Shown here in pieces: positions 1 to 10,586 of a DNA stretch of 64,000 nucleotides (the stretch's first letter is position 1; each line of letters starts with the position of its first letter). The stretch is taken from contig OY856409.1 in assembly GCA_963693085.1 (NCBI GenBank), positions 1,615,739,711-1,615,803,710 of the forward strand. Direction: 5' to 3'. The notes beneath the pieces were generated by a model that made no database searches, was not told the DNA's origin, and was given only the letters and a program-made list of their open reading frames with translations. The translations under genes and the position numbers were made by a program. Source of the stretch: Alisma plantago-aquatica (taxonomy: Eukaryota; Streptophyta; Magnoliopsida; Alismatales; Alismataceae).

Positions 1-1310
1 ATAGTTTGGGACCGAAGGATCCCTCTTAGATTGAAAATTAAGATCCATAGAATAGCATGCAGCCATCGTTCAAGAAAGGGTATTCGGCGTACGGGCAAAG
101 AGGGTACCATTTAGAGTATAAGGACGTATATTCTGTCATTCAGGCATGACCCCACTGATTGGTTTTCAAGCGGAGCATCAAGCAGCACAACCAGTTCTAC
201 TTGTACCCGAGTACATATGGAAGTATATGCAGTTTTTAGATTTTTTTTTAAATGATTATATATAATTATAAACTGACATATTGGATATATAAACTAATTA
301 TTAAAAATGTATAATATGAAGTATATATATTTTGATATAAACATATTTATATACATTTATGATATGTTTATATATCTATATATAGGTATAAACATCATGT
401 ATTGTGTAATACATGTATAAATATTGAGATTTATACATACAAATATACTAATATTTGTGTAGAGTGAATATATGTGAATAAATCAACATGTAAATATGAA
501 TGTGCAAATATGTGTCTAATGTGCTTATATGTAGGTATATTGTATATCCATATATATACATATGAATGTATCAAAAGGCATGCATATAAATGTACAAATG
601 TGTGTTAAAAATTATTATATATATTTAAATTTATGCACATGAATATAACACTGTATAATCAATATAAAATAAAAGGTATATATCCATATATGTATGTACT
701 GACGCGAGTAGTGGGTTTTTCAAACAGCAGAGTTTAATTGGCCGCTTGATCGGCCAAGTGGCCTCATATGTGGTACGGACCATTTATGAACCATTAGCAA
801 GTTGTAGTGTGGTAAGGTCACCGCTTAGGCATATGCAGGGGTATATGTGGCTGTGTTGATTGCTTTTTGAAACACTGCATGCAGCCAACCATGTTATATG
901 GGAGTGAATATTGGGCGATGAAGAAACAAGGTGTCAATAAAATGAATGTGGCAAAAATGTGAATGTGATGAATATGTGGGAAGAAAAGGAAGCATTGCTT
1001 GAAAAATAACTATACAATAAATAAAGTGGGGATGACGAGTATTGAGGACAGGCTACCTGAGGGTCGCCTCATATTGTATAAATATGTGCAGCACAAACTG
1101 AGAAATGCACCAATTCAAAGTAATGCTATCGCTTCAAGATTAGTTAATAAGGGAAGAGGCATGTCTAAATAAACTTGGGGAATGCTTATAAGGAGAGATT
1201 AACATTTCTACATCTTATTGAGAACACGACACGTAGCAGATATGATGATGATGATGAGGCCACCGACAACGATGATGATGATGACCCATAGTAATAAACC
1301 AACATCAACT
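1..1310 (+). mobile_element. Decayed RTE-like LINE (3' end of reverse transcriptase ORF)
   Basis: Plus-strand translation gives, in shifting frames, the C-terminal pattern of plant RTE-type non-LTR reverse transcriptases. RIPLRLKIK is at about 15-45, then MLYGSEYWAMKKQ at about 888-930 (family pattern: AMLYGxECWAxKxxH), NKMNVAKM at about 935-960, and RLPEGRLILYKYVQHKLRNAPIQ at about 1050-1120, read against the family's RLRWxGHVQRRPxxAPV. GRGMSK-TWGMLIRRD at about 1155-1200 matches the family's GRGRPKKTWxxxIRxDL. Several stops and frameshifts make it non-functional. The first part is separated from the second by an 811 bp insert (66-876). Only the last part of the ORF is present; the 5' part lies beyond the window or is lost. 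The family assignment rests on motif order only. Confidence 0.7.
66..876. mobile_element. AT-rich insert in the LINE, flanked by an 11 bp direct repeat
   Basis: The 11-mer GCATGCAGCCA occurs at 55-65 and again at 877-887, exactly where the LINE reading breaks off and resumes. This is what a target-site duplication would look like. The 811 bp between is AT-rich (especially 240-690, full of ATATAT runs) with a more balanced tail (700-860). I see no terminal inverted repeat and no ORF. The duplication length fits a Mutator-like or a LINE/SINE-type insertion, but the insert's own family is not recognised. Confidence 0.4.
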
Positions 1311-1487
1311 TTCAGATCGTGAACTTAGCAATGGTTATCATTACATTTCTAGCTTAATCAAAGTATAAATCCCAGGCTCAAATTGGTAGGTTTTTTCATG
1401 ACTAGTTTGTAAAAGCCCAATTAAAAAAATGGATGTGTTGTAGTTGGATTACCTTAAGAGTATACACTCGGGTAAAACCACTGTATT

Positions 1488-2323
1488 GAAAAACGTTCTG
1501 AGCAGCCGCTGGTCAAGAGCTCCAGCCGTTTAATATTGCTGCTGAGCACCCGTTTAGCATATTTACAAAAAAACGGCCGTTTTTTGTCCGCTTAACCTGT
1601 TTTTTTCCTGCTTTTTGCCCCCTTTTTTCCCTTTTTTGCCAGCTTTTTTCCCCTTTTTGTAAAATACTGTTGTAAACCTCTAACATGAAGTAAATTATAC
1701 TGTCCAAGTATTATTGACTGTAATATATTAAACTTATATACATTAACTGTTCTATAATAAGCCATACTTCTAATTTAGAATGCATAATGTGTATGTAAGT
1801 CGTGATAATAGGTATTGTTGTAATGTATACAAGTAAATTACATGTAACTATCATCTAATTTAGAATATTTGGTTAAATATACTTCTGTAATGTACGACTA
1901 ACTGATGATATGCAAATATAAAAATAAGTTAGTAAGGTATCAATGATAATTATATCGTTTACTGTTTAGCTATATCAACATGTGATGCAAATTTTTGATG
2001 TATCATGTATGTAGGATGTTTTATCCATGACAAGTCTACTGTTTACTATATTATAGCTGCAATCATTGTTTTATAGCTGTGTTATAAACTATTTGGGTGT
2101 TTTATATTGTTGAGTAGTGTGTTTAGATATATATGAAGTTCCAAAAATTATAGTATTTATATACATATATGTGTAATTTTGTATAAATTTATATAGAAAA
2201 CTAAAAGACGTTTTTCAAAAATCGCCCGCTTACCGCTTAACCAGTTACAAGGTGCTGTCCGCATGCTTACCGCTTAACCAGTTACAAAGTGCTGTCCGCA
2301 CGCTTACCGCTTAACGTTTTTTA
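1488..2323. mobile_element. Possible hAT-like non-autonomous element
   Basis: The left end (1488-1497, GAAAAACGTT) and the right end (reverse complement of 2313-2323, AAAAAACGTT) form a short imperfect inverted repeat, followed on both sides by GC-richer CCGCT/CCGCTTA-type sequence. Near the left end the hexamer AAACGG occurs four times on either strand (1526-1531, 1550-1555, 1571-1576, 1577-1582); AAACGG is the hexamer bound by the maize Ac transposase in subterminal DNA. The interior is AT-rich with no transposase ORF. A clean 8 bp target duplication was not found, so the assignment is tentative. Confidence 0.35.
2228..2314. repeat. 37 bp tandem repeat, about 2.3 copies
   Basis: GCTTACCGCTTAACCAGTTA starts at 2228 and 2265, and its first half again at 2302, giving a 37 bp period. 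It sits at the right end of the putative hAT-like element, where subterminal repeats are expected. Confidence 0.8.
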
Positions 2324-3096
2324 AAACATTGGGGAAGACAAATCTAATATTTTCAAAGAATACATGAATTTCTCCCATGACGAGCACATTGAATTTGAAA
2401 GGATAAACTCATTTGAAAATTGGCACTCTGCTTCACAATTGGAAAGGTGGCAACTTGACCTCATTAATTTAAGTTGCGGGTGATTCACCTATGTTTACTA
2501 CAAGAACAAAGCCACAGAATACCTACAATGAATCGACTATCTAATAGAGAGCAGGAATCTCAGCATATTGAAATGCGACCTGTGTGCCAACATTTGCAAC
2601 CTGGACGCACAACAAAATGCTACCCATGAGAATCAAATATCCACATACTTCTTGTAAATGCCAGAACAGATCTCTGGAGGAATAACTTCGCAAACCTTTT
2701 AAGAATATGACAATGCTAAAATTGAAATACGAGATTAGGGAGATGTTAATGGTTTACCATTCACATTGTCAATCCAGCATGCCAAGGTAAAACTGCAAAC
2801 GTTCGTACTTAGAAACTAAAACATTTTAAGAATACATGTCAATGAAAATTGACACAATGGTAAGCGAAAAAAAACAATATTTGACTGATTTCAGGCACAT
2901 TACGATAAACGACTAGACTTGATTGTCCTATCTATGAGAACAAGATTGCCATTTCCAAAGTGAAGTCTTGGAATAACAAAAATGAGGCCATCAGCATTTG
3001 AGTATGATTTCACATTCGTGTGATTAAATTCTAAACACGTGAAGATAACAAAGGAAGAACATACGTAAAAATAAAAAGAAATCTGTATCAGAGTAC
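2324..3096. other. Villin intron 2 region, with an unassigned coding-like stretch
   Basis: This is DNA downstream (minus strand) of the second villin exon. No third villin exon is recognisable; the expected conserved HYWLGKDTSQDEAG segment was looked for and not seen. On the plus strand, 2336-2482 reads open for about 48 codons (NIFKEYMNFSHDEHIEFERI onward) before a TGA. I do not recognise it. It may be a transposon remnant or chance. The rest is AT-rich and featureless. Confidence 0.4.
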
Positions 3097-4161
3097 CTTC
3101 AAAATGACATAAGAATCTCCAGTGAAGAAGTTCCCATGAGATGGTGGGGGCACGGACACAGGCCGGAAGTTTTCGATACGCCAAATCTCCAATCCACTTT
3201 TCAAAGTCAGGGAATTCATAAGATTTACTTTTTTATAATTTGTTCAAGAGATTTGAGTCAGCATACAAAGCAAGATGTGAAATATGTCATTGTAATGTTA
3301 TATTATAAGCTCATAATGTTATCATCTATACATATTTGTCAGATCACATCATTGACAGTTATAAACCAAGTTGAGTATAGCCCTCATACAAGGAATCTTT
3401 GTCTTGTTGGCACTAGAGTATTTTAGATGGCCAGTAGATAGGCCAGCATTCAAAATCAGGAGTCAAGCTAGATGCAAGTCTTTTGTTAAGCTGTAAAATT
3501 TCTCATATAATGTAGGAGTATCTTTAAGATGGAAGGCACACTAGTAAAAACAAAGATAACCACATTTCCATATATATTATCAAACCATACAACAACAAAG
3601 AAGATAGCACAGAATTCCTGGACAGACTTGTGGGTAGGTGAGAGTGCAACAAGAAAACATCCTGAAACAGATCTTTTGATAACATAATATGCTTGTTCAT
3701 ATATACTTCAGAAATTAATGCAGCAAATGATCGACAATTCCTATACTGCTAATATACTCAGTACCAGCCTATGAAATACAGCATGTACATTGTAATAAAT
3801 ATAGTAGTCTGACGAGGGGATACTATGCAACGTTTTTACATAAATAAACAGGAACTTGATATCTGATAGCACGGTTGCATGTTCAGCAAAGATTTAACGA
3901 GAATAAATGGTGCTTATTGTGAATAGTAAAAGAAGTCAAGGGAGCCCAACTTAGGGACAAACTAGAATGATCAAGAGAGTGGTAACATCCATGAAACATG
4001 CATTTTAGTTGGGATTACCTTGATTGAATCAGGCAAGTTCTCTGGTTTCAAGAAAACAGAGAAAGGCAAAATAAAGAACATTGTACATAGTTTTTTGAAG
4101 GATACGTTTTTTGTCCAACACCTTGGAACACAGGATCCACTTCCCTCATAGACACCGCCAT
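3097..4161 (-). CDS. VLN: Villin, first two coding exons (5' part of gene, minus strand)
   Basis: Villins are calcium-regulated actin-bundling and severing proteins of the plant cytoskeleton, made of gelsolin repeats plus a headpiece. Coding exon 1 runs from the ATG at 4161 down to 4106 and reads [18 protein letters not shown]. The donor is GT at 4105-4104. Exon 2 runs 3196-3097; the split codon gives Thr, then [13 protein letters not shown], and further on [14 protein letters not shown]. The donor after the last Lys is GT at 3096-3095 and the acceptor is AAAG just before 3196. Phase is preserved across the join. This is the start of gelsolin repeat 1, and MxVSMR resembles the Arabidopsis VLN4/5 class. 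An acceptor (TTGCAG) lies at 4170-4165, so a 5' UTR intron is likely. The two exons have no stop. The remaining villin exons (a full protein is over 900 residues) are not in the window to the left of 3097, so the gene either continues beyond base 1 through an intron of more than 3 kb or is a broken copy. Confidence 0.8.
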
Positions 4162-4170
4162 CTTCTGCAA

Positions 4171-5930
4171 TATTCAAAACGTGTATTGATTGAATATCAG
4201 TACATGAAAATCCCTTTGCTTTAGAAAAACCGGAATCAGTAATTACAATCCAGAGAATTCAAATAAATAAATTGGAGAACCATGCAATGCCACAGCATTT
4301 CGCTGTATAGGTTAGTGGACCAGAGCTCAGTATAATTTGGATGGTTCCTCGATATTGTATGTGTGAAAACAAAATACATAGGAAGAATTCAGATTGGCCG
4401 AAACGTCATCCTAAATGCCCAACACCTGGCGAATAAGTAACGGATCGTATTGCAATTAATGAAGAAATTTTCAGTGAGTAATATGTCCCTCGAGGCAATG
4501 CCACAGAATAAGTCTTCCAAACTGCATCATTTCCGTAGATTGTAAATGTAAAAGAGATAGCCATGTATCTAATAGCTTCCTAAGTTTACATGCCAGAAGC
4601 CAATGCAGCTTCTTTCAGGTTTGTTCATCTGTGAAGCTAACTGAATAGTGAAAGATATCATAGTCGTAGTAGAAGGGAGGAAATCTGCAAAGCTGATAGA
4701 TGTTTAAATTTCAGTGTCCCCTGCAGAAGCTAGGGACCACAAGGAGGATCACTAAGGCCAATTGTAGGCATGTCCAAAACAATCCTGCCCGGCAGGTGAA
4801 AACCCGAAAATCGCATTGATATGACCTACCTTACCAAAGGACGCTTGCCTCTTCATGTTTGATAGACTTCAGAAACGAAAAGTGTGATACAAAACCAATG
4901 ATAGAAGGAACAGGAATACAGGGGTACGAAGGAGGAGGAGAACAATATCTCAAAACTAGTAAGCTCTCAGAGGGAAAGCAGATCGAAGTCACGACTCTAG
5001 AATATAACACAAATGACAACACCTCTTGCCACTCATCCGGCATTAAACGACCCAACAAAACTGCTTGTGACTCACAGCAAGAATTAAATAACATGAAAAT
5101 CGAACTGGACAGGAAAAAATTAATACTCCGTAGAGCCGACTCTCACCTCGATGTCAAACCAGACTGGCGCTGGCGTCAGAGATGGCGGATGAACAGGTCC
5201 AAGATCAAGCAAAAAATACCATAAATTCTATCGTGTTGAAGGATACAGGGAGGGGAAGAAGTGGGGAGGGGGAAAGTAGCCTGAACAACTGGAAAAAAGG
5301 AACAAAAAAAAGGTGGGGGTCCTATGGCGAGAGAAGAATGATAGCGGAAGGCGTGCTTGCCACTATGGAACGCGAGCAAAGGGTGGCTCCCTCCCGACAT
5401 GCTCGAACTGTTCCCCGCCATTATTAGCAATTAAAAAACGCAAACAAAGAGAAACAGAATACCAGCAGATAGCATTTAAGTATCGAAACAGAAAATTGAT
5501 ACCAAGTTGACGAAAATCAGAAAAGACTTGAACTTTATTATTAATACCTGAGGTGGAAAGGTAGTCCATAGATAGATCTGTATAGTGGTGTCGTGGGTGT
5601 CACTTTCTAGTAGAAGGCAGGGAAGACGGCAACCGGCTTGGGAGTGGTCAGGGCTAAACTGGAAGTTGTGGGTGGGGGCGACAAGGATGAAGGTTGCTAA
5701 CTTCGGTTGGCTCTTCGTTGGATGTGGGCTCTGCTGCTTTTATTTCAGGAGTTCCCGACTAATCGTTCAGTTCTCCTGGTTTAACTTGCCACGGTGCGTC
5801 GATCAGCAGGGTAGATGGGGTCTTCCAGCTGTTCGGCTTTGCTCAAATAACAATAAATACTGGCATAAAAATCCCCAAGGGAAAAGCTCAAAGTGAAGAG
5901 GCAATGTGCGGGATTGGGCGTCGTTGTAGA
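4171..5930 (-). other. Probable villin 5' UTR intron, leader and promoter region
   Basis: This lies immediately upstream of the villin start codon on the minus strand. The acceptor at 4170-4165 implies at least one non-coding 5' exon somewhere here. The more GC-rich blocks at about 4830-5430 and 5580-5900 are the best candidates for leader exon and proximal promoter, but I cannot place a transcription start. Short ORFs on both strands overlap each other and match nothing I recognise. Confidence 0.35.
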
Positions 5931-6309
5931 ATAAAATATTAAGTAGTCTAAGATTTTTTTTTTTCATTCCTTACCCTTTTGAGGTTGGCCGTACATTGAA
6001 GTGCCCGTAGAGCTGTAAGCTAAAAAAGGGCAAATGCTATGCAGCCCAATCTCAAACCAGAGAGGGAACCCGAATTGGCTGCTAGCGACATGGGCTCAGG
6101 CTGGCGCACTGTCCAATGAGGGATATTACTGTTGCATAAAAGGACGGGCTGTTGCCTGCTGACGAGGACTGATGTACGTTGACAATGAGACTGTTGCATA
6201 AAAAGCCTTTTGGCGAGGACTGTTGTTGGCTGACAATGGGACTACTGGCTGACTGGGTGAGAGAGAGAGAGAGAGGGAGAGAGAGGACCGGAGAGAAGGA
6301 GTGGGTGCA

Positions 6310-6977
6310 AGGAGAGAGAAATCAAAAAAGATATATTTATTTTACTAATAACTTTCAAATCGTTATATATATATTTAACGGAATAAATTCCGTAGATTCC
6401 TAATGAAAAATGCATTCTAATAAGACTAATGTCGACATATTTTTGAAAAATGTAAGGAGAGAGAAAAATCAAGAGAGATATATTTGTTTTGCTAATAACT
6501 TTCAAACCGTTATTTATTTTTTAACGAAATAAATTCTACTATATTACTGATGAAAAATGCATATTAATAAGACTAATGTCGATATATTTTTGAGAAAAAA
6601 ATTAACGTGTTGCAGAAAGAAATAAAAAAGAGATATTTATTTTTGCTAATAACTTTTAAACCGTTATGTATTTTAAAACCAAATAAAAATGGTTAGATTC
6701 CTGATTAAAAATGTATTCTAACAATACTAATGTCGTTAAAAGAAAATGAAAAAGTGTGAGAGAGAGGAATGTCGTTAAAGAAAATGAAAAAGTGTGAGAG
6801 AGAGGACTAGAGATAGAGGGGTTGTGCGGAGAGAGAGAAATTAAGAGAGATACTTATTTTGCTAATAATTTTCAAACCATTAGGTATTTTTAAACGAAAT
6901 AAAAAATAGTAGATTCCTGATTAAAAATGCATTCTAATAAGACTGATGTCAATATTTGTTTGGAAAATATAACATGC
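6310..6977 (+). repeat. Left arm: four tandem ~150 bp units
   Basis: Each unit runs: GAGAGAGAAA, AGAGATATTTATTTTGCTAATAACTTTCAAACCGTTA, a T-rich stretch, ACGAAATAAA, TAGATTCCTGATNAAAAATGCATTCTAATAAGACTAATGTCG (parts quoted separately; units diverge by point changes and small indels). A 38 bp direct duplication (6730-6767 and 6768-6806) lies between units 3 and 4. Confidence 0.75.
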
Positions 6978-6999
6978 TATTTAAAATAAAGGAGATGGG

Positions 7000-8480
7000 G
7001 GAAGTAGTATTATTAATTAATTTAAATAAATAAGTACATCATTTCTCTCTTATGACAACAAGTTCGACCAAAACATAATAATATATGGAATTAGAGGTAA
7101 TAACAAACTAAATTAGAAATAACAACTATTGGATCAAAGATAATAACAAAATTTAAAAAATTAGTTGCACAACTTCTCTCCTAATCTCTAGACAAAATAA
7201 CTAATTTTTATAAAACACTACATGGACAAAAAAAGTTGACTAAAGATAACAACAAAATTACTAGAGATAACAAGAAAATTTGCTAAGGATAACACAAATT
7301 TAAATAATAAAGTACATCACTTATCTCCTATGATAACAAGTTTGACCAAAAGATAATAATAAATTAGATTAGAGGTAATACCAAACCAAATTAGAAATAA
7401 CAACGATTGGGCCAATGATAACGACTAATTTTAAAAAAATTAATTGCACTACTTCTCTCCTATTCTCTAGACAAAATAACTATTTTTTTAATAATATTTG
7501 GACAAAACTGACTAGAGATAACAAAAAAAATTACTAGTGATAACAAGAAAATTTTGAAAAGGATAACACAAAACATTCTCTAAAGATAACAACTAATTTA
7601 AAAAATATTACTTGGATAACAACAAATTTGACTACATATAACAAAATATTTACTAGGGATAACAAGAACATTTGTTAGGAATAACAAAAATATATATATA
7701 TACAAAATATATAACAAAATATTTACTAGGGATAAAAAGCATTTTATACAGACTAGATAACAAAAAATTGACTACAGATAATAACACTTTGCCTACAGAT
7801 AACAAACAATTTGGCTAGGTATAACAAGGAAATTTGTTAAGGATAACAAAAAAATCTCTATAGATATCAACTAATTTTCAAAAAAAAGTATACTACTTGG
7901 GAAACAAATATTTTGACTAGAGATAACAAAACATTTATTAGGGATAATAAGAAAAATTTATTAGGAATAACAAAATATTTGCTAGGGATAACACAACATT
8001 TCTCTAGAGATAAAAACTATTTTCTTAAAAAAAAATTAATACTAAAACAAAATAAAATATTTTATCTTTCTAAAAAATATAAAATTGGGATAACAAAAAC
8101 GTTGTTACAGATATAGAGATAACAAAATAATTTTACTAGGTATAACAAGAAACTTTATTACGGATAAAAAATAAGTCTATAGATATCAACTAATTCTCAC
8201 AAAAAATACTACTTAGATATCAAAAGGTATAACTTAGATATCAAAAGAGTTTGATTAGAGATAACAAAACAATTTTGCTAGGTATAACAAGGAAATTTGT
8301 TAAAGATAAGAAGAAAAAAAATCTCTATAGATATCAACTATTTTTCAAAAAAAAAAATATACTACTTAGATAACAAAAATTTTGACTAGAGATAACAAAT
8401 CATTTACTAGGGATAACAAAAAAAAATTGCTACGGATAATAAAATTTTTGCTAGGGATAACAAAACATTTTTCTATAGAT
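7000..8480 (+). repeat. GATAACAA-rich degenerate minisatellite
   Basis: The core (GGGATAACAA, AGAGATAACAAAA) recurs every ~20-30 bp, often as GACTAGAGATAACAAAA alternating with TTTACTAGGGATAACAAGA. Strand asymmetry is strong (A-rich on plus). It forms the spacer of the inverted-repeat element and contains no ORF of interest. Confidence 0.7.
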
Positions 8481-8577
8481 TAAAATTATTTTTTTAAAAT
8501 ATTGCTTAAACAAAATAAAATATTTTGTCTTTCTAAAAAAATAAAAATTAGACCAAATATAATAAATATTTTTGTAT

Positions 8578-8895
8578 TATTTTTAGAGCATGTATTAAAT
8601 TTTCTCAAAACTACATCAAAATTGGTCTTGTTGGAAATTATTATTGATAAGGATTCTGACGCTTTTTTATTTCGTTAAAAAATACATAATGGTTTGAAGG
8701 ATATTAGCAAAATAAAATTCTCTCTCTTATTTTTTGTATTATTTTTAGAGTACATATTAGATTTCTCAAAACTACATCAACATTGGTCTTGTTGGAAAGT
8801 ATTATTGATAAGGAATCTAACGCTTTTTATTTTGTCAAAAAATACATCACGGATTGAAAGTTATTAACAAAATAAAAATCTCTCTCTTCTTTTTT
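8578..8895 (-). repeat. Right arm: two tandem ~158 bp units, inverted to the left arm
   Basis: TTTTTAGAGCATGTATTA...CTTGTTGGAAATTATTATTGATAAGG (8578 on) is repeated at about 8737 with small changes. In reverse complement each unit reads TTTTGCTAATANCNTTCAAACC...TTTTTAACGAAATAAAA, matching the left-arm units. Confidence 0.75.
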
Positions 8896-9039
8896 CTCTC
8901 TCCTCTGTCACTCCTCTCTCCTCATTCCCTCTCCCCCTCTCTCTTTATCTCTCTTCCGTCTCTCTTATCCTCCACCCACCCTCTCTTTTATCTAGCACTA
9001 TTGTCCTATCAACGTACTGTTGTTGTATGTGATTTCTGC

Positions 9040-9627
9040 TATCCATATTGACGTGAGAGTAGCTAATGACGCAACCAATGATTTGATTGGTAGAAGACAA
9101 AACGGGTCTGGATTCTAGTGTGATATAGGGGTTGTATAGCAAAGCTCTTAAAAAAAGAGAGCGGGTGGTGGTTTTCTTTGAGGAAAGTAATTGCGTGTAT
9201 CTTTTGTGGCAGCACATTTTTTTGTAGATAACATTACAGCTAATGTAATACTAACAATTAAAAAACACATTTTTGTGATAGTTTTAAGTCTGATTCCACA
9301 TTTTATATGTAGTAATTGATATGATTGTGTTTGTACAATATTTTCTCGGCTAAATCTCAATGAAGTAGAATAGGTTGGGCGTAGGAATATATATTATATA
9401 AGAAAGTCAATGAAAGGTTTATTTTGTATTTTCTTCTATTTTTCTAAATTATAAAGTAGTCTCGTATTCTAGTCTATGCTATATATAAAATATGGATTGT
9501 CATATAAAATTTATTTATATTTTTAGTTATCTTACATATTAATCCTTTATTCTAATAAGGCAACCATCCGGATCACAAGATGTGATTTTTCTTTTAGACT
9601 TATAAGTTACAAGTTGCAGTCCTTGTG
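9040..9627. other. Intergenic DNA, nothing recognised
   Basis: AT-rich sequence between the inverted-repeat element and the SINE. The short ORFs on the minus strand (near 8945-9360) are not coding-like. Confidence 0.5.
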
Positions 9628-9636
9628 TATTCTAAT

Positions 9637-9796
9637 TTAGGATAAAAAGAGATATTTTCTCCAGCTCTCCCATGCCCATGACGGAGGCCGAAAGCTCAGA
9701 AAAGTGATAAATTAAAGTGGTAACTGGAATTTGAACCAGAGTCCATTTGTTAAGGGACTCGTGTTTGACCACTTAAGCCAGTTCTTATTGGTCGTA
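9637..9796 (-). mobile_element. tRNA-derived SINE
   Basis: On the minus strand a tRNA-like head carries an RNA polymerase III A box (TGGCTTAAGTGG, 9780-9769) and a B box (GGTTCAAATTCC, 9737-9726) at normal tRNA spacing. A tRNA-unrelated body follows and ends in CTCTTTTTATCC. The 160 bp unit is flanked by a 9 bp direct repeat TATTCTAAT (9628-9636 and 9797-9805), as expected for LINE-mobilised insertion. The cloverleaf is not complete enough to be a tRNA gene. The SINE family was not identified; the head resembles Au-type plant SINEs only in general layout. Confidence 0.7.
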
Positions 9797-9805
9797 TATT
9801 CTAAT

Positions 9806-10583
9806 ATATATGAACTGGACTAAGAGGTTTGAATGTATTTTTTTATTTTATTTTTAAAATTATATATTGTATCTTGTCTTACTATATAAAAAAAGTTACG
9901 CAGAGAGTTGAGTTAATTTTAAATTCAGTTTCTCAAATTACTAATTGGCCTTGTGTATCCAAATAAGGTTGTAGCGCCACAAGGGGAGTTGACTCCTATC
10001 AGCCTATGTAATTACATTTTCTTTTGCGATTTCTAGGGATAGGAGTGGCATGCAACCGAGGTCGAAGGACTCGCTCCAACGTGGCACCAATAAGGAACTA
10101 TTGGGTGATGTTACGGATGTAGGAAGCAATTAATATTACTTTTATTTTTTGATTTGGTTTTAGTGATCTTCTTCTTCACTAATACTATGTCTGGAAAGAA
10201 ATTAATCAAACAAATTCCAACGAATGATTTTTTCTCCCAAACTATCTTTCTTACAACAATATAGCATATTTTTTAGATCTTTTTATTTAGCTAGATGAAG
10301 TGACATATTTACAATTATAGTATTCCGAATAATTCAATATGCTCAAACCGATGTAATGCATGGGATATATATATATATATATGGAAATTTATTGAATGCC
10401 CGCACGACTAACAATCCATGACTACCCGTGCGCAAAGTTACGGTGGCATCAAATTGTAAATACTATCCCTTTTACTAAATTATGTGTATCAATGGTTCCG
10501 TCGCACTTCGGGGATCTGCAGTTGCGCTGTCATGCTACCAATGTAGGAGATATGCAGGTGGTGGATCTGCAGTTGTGTTGCCG
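9806..10583. other. Intergenic DNA with a short (AT)n run
   Basis: AT-rich, with an (AT)n microsatellite at 10364-10383. The block 10390-10583 is more balanced in composition and is the left flank of the Harbinger insertion; the same host sequence resumes at 12654. No gene recognised. Confidence 0.5.
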
Positions 10584-10586
10584 TAA

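Larger units (their letters stand above)
6174..9021. mobile_element. Foldback-like inverted-repeat element with tandem-repeat arms
   Basis: The left arm (6174-~6977) and right arm (~8570-9021) are inverted relatives. The outermost match is GTACGTTGA at the left (6174-6182), and the same sequence in reverse complement at 9013-9021. Next comes a GA-rich tract on the left (6257-6330) and the complementary CT-rich tract on the right (8878-8990). The left arm then has four tandem units of about 145-160 bp keyed by CTAATAACTTTCAAA (6345, 6492, 6646, 6862). The right arm has two units of about 158 bp in the opposite orientation (keyed at about 8693-8713 and 8853-8876). The centre (~7000-8480) is an array rich in GATAACAA. 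No transposase ORF is present. The structure is that of foldback elements; the family is not recognised. Confidence 0.6.

Noticed and set aside
4831..5224. Overlapping open frames of 87 and 121 codons on opposite strands upstream of villin
   Set aside because: They overlap each other, have no recognisable domain, and lie where the villin leader or 5' intron is expected.
9690..9790. A tRNA gene on the minus strand
   Set aside because: A and B boxes are present but the acceptor and anticodon stems do not pair well, and the unit continues into a SINE body with flanking duplication.
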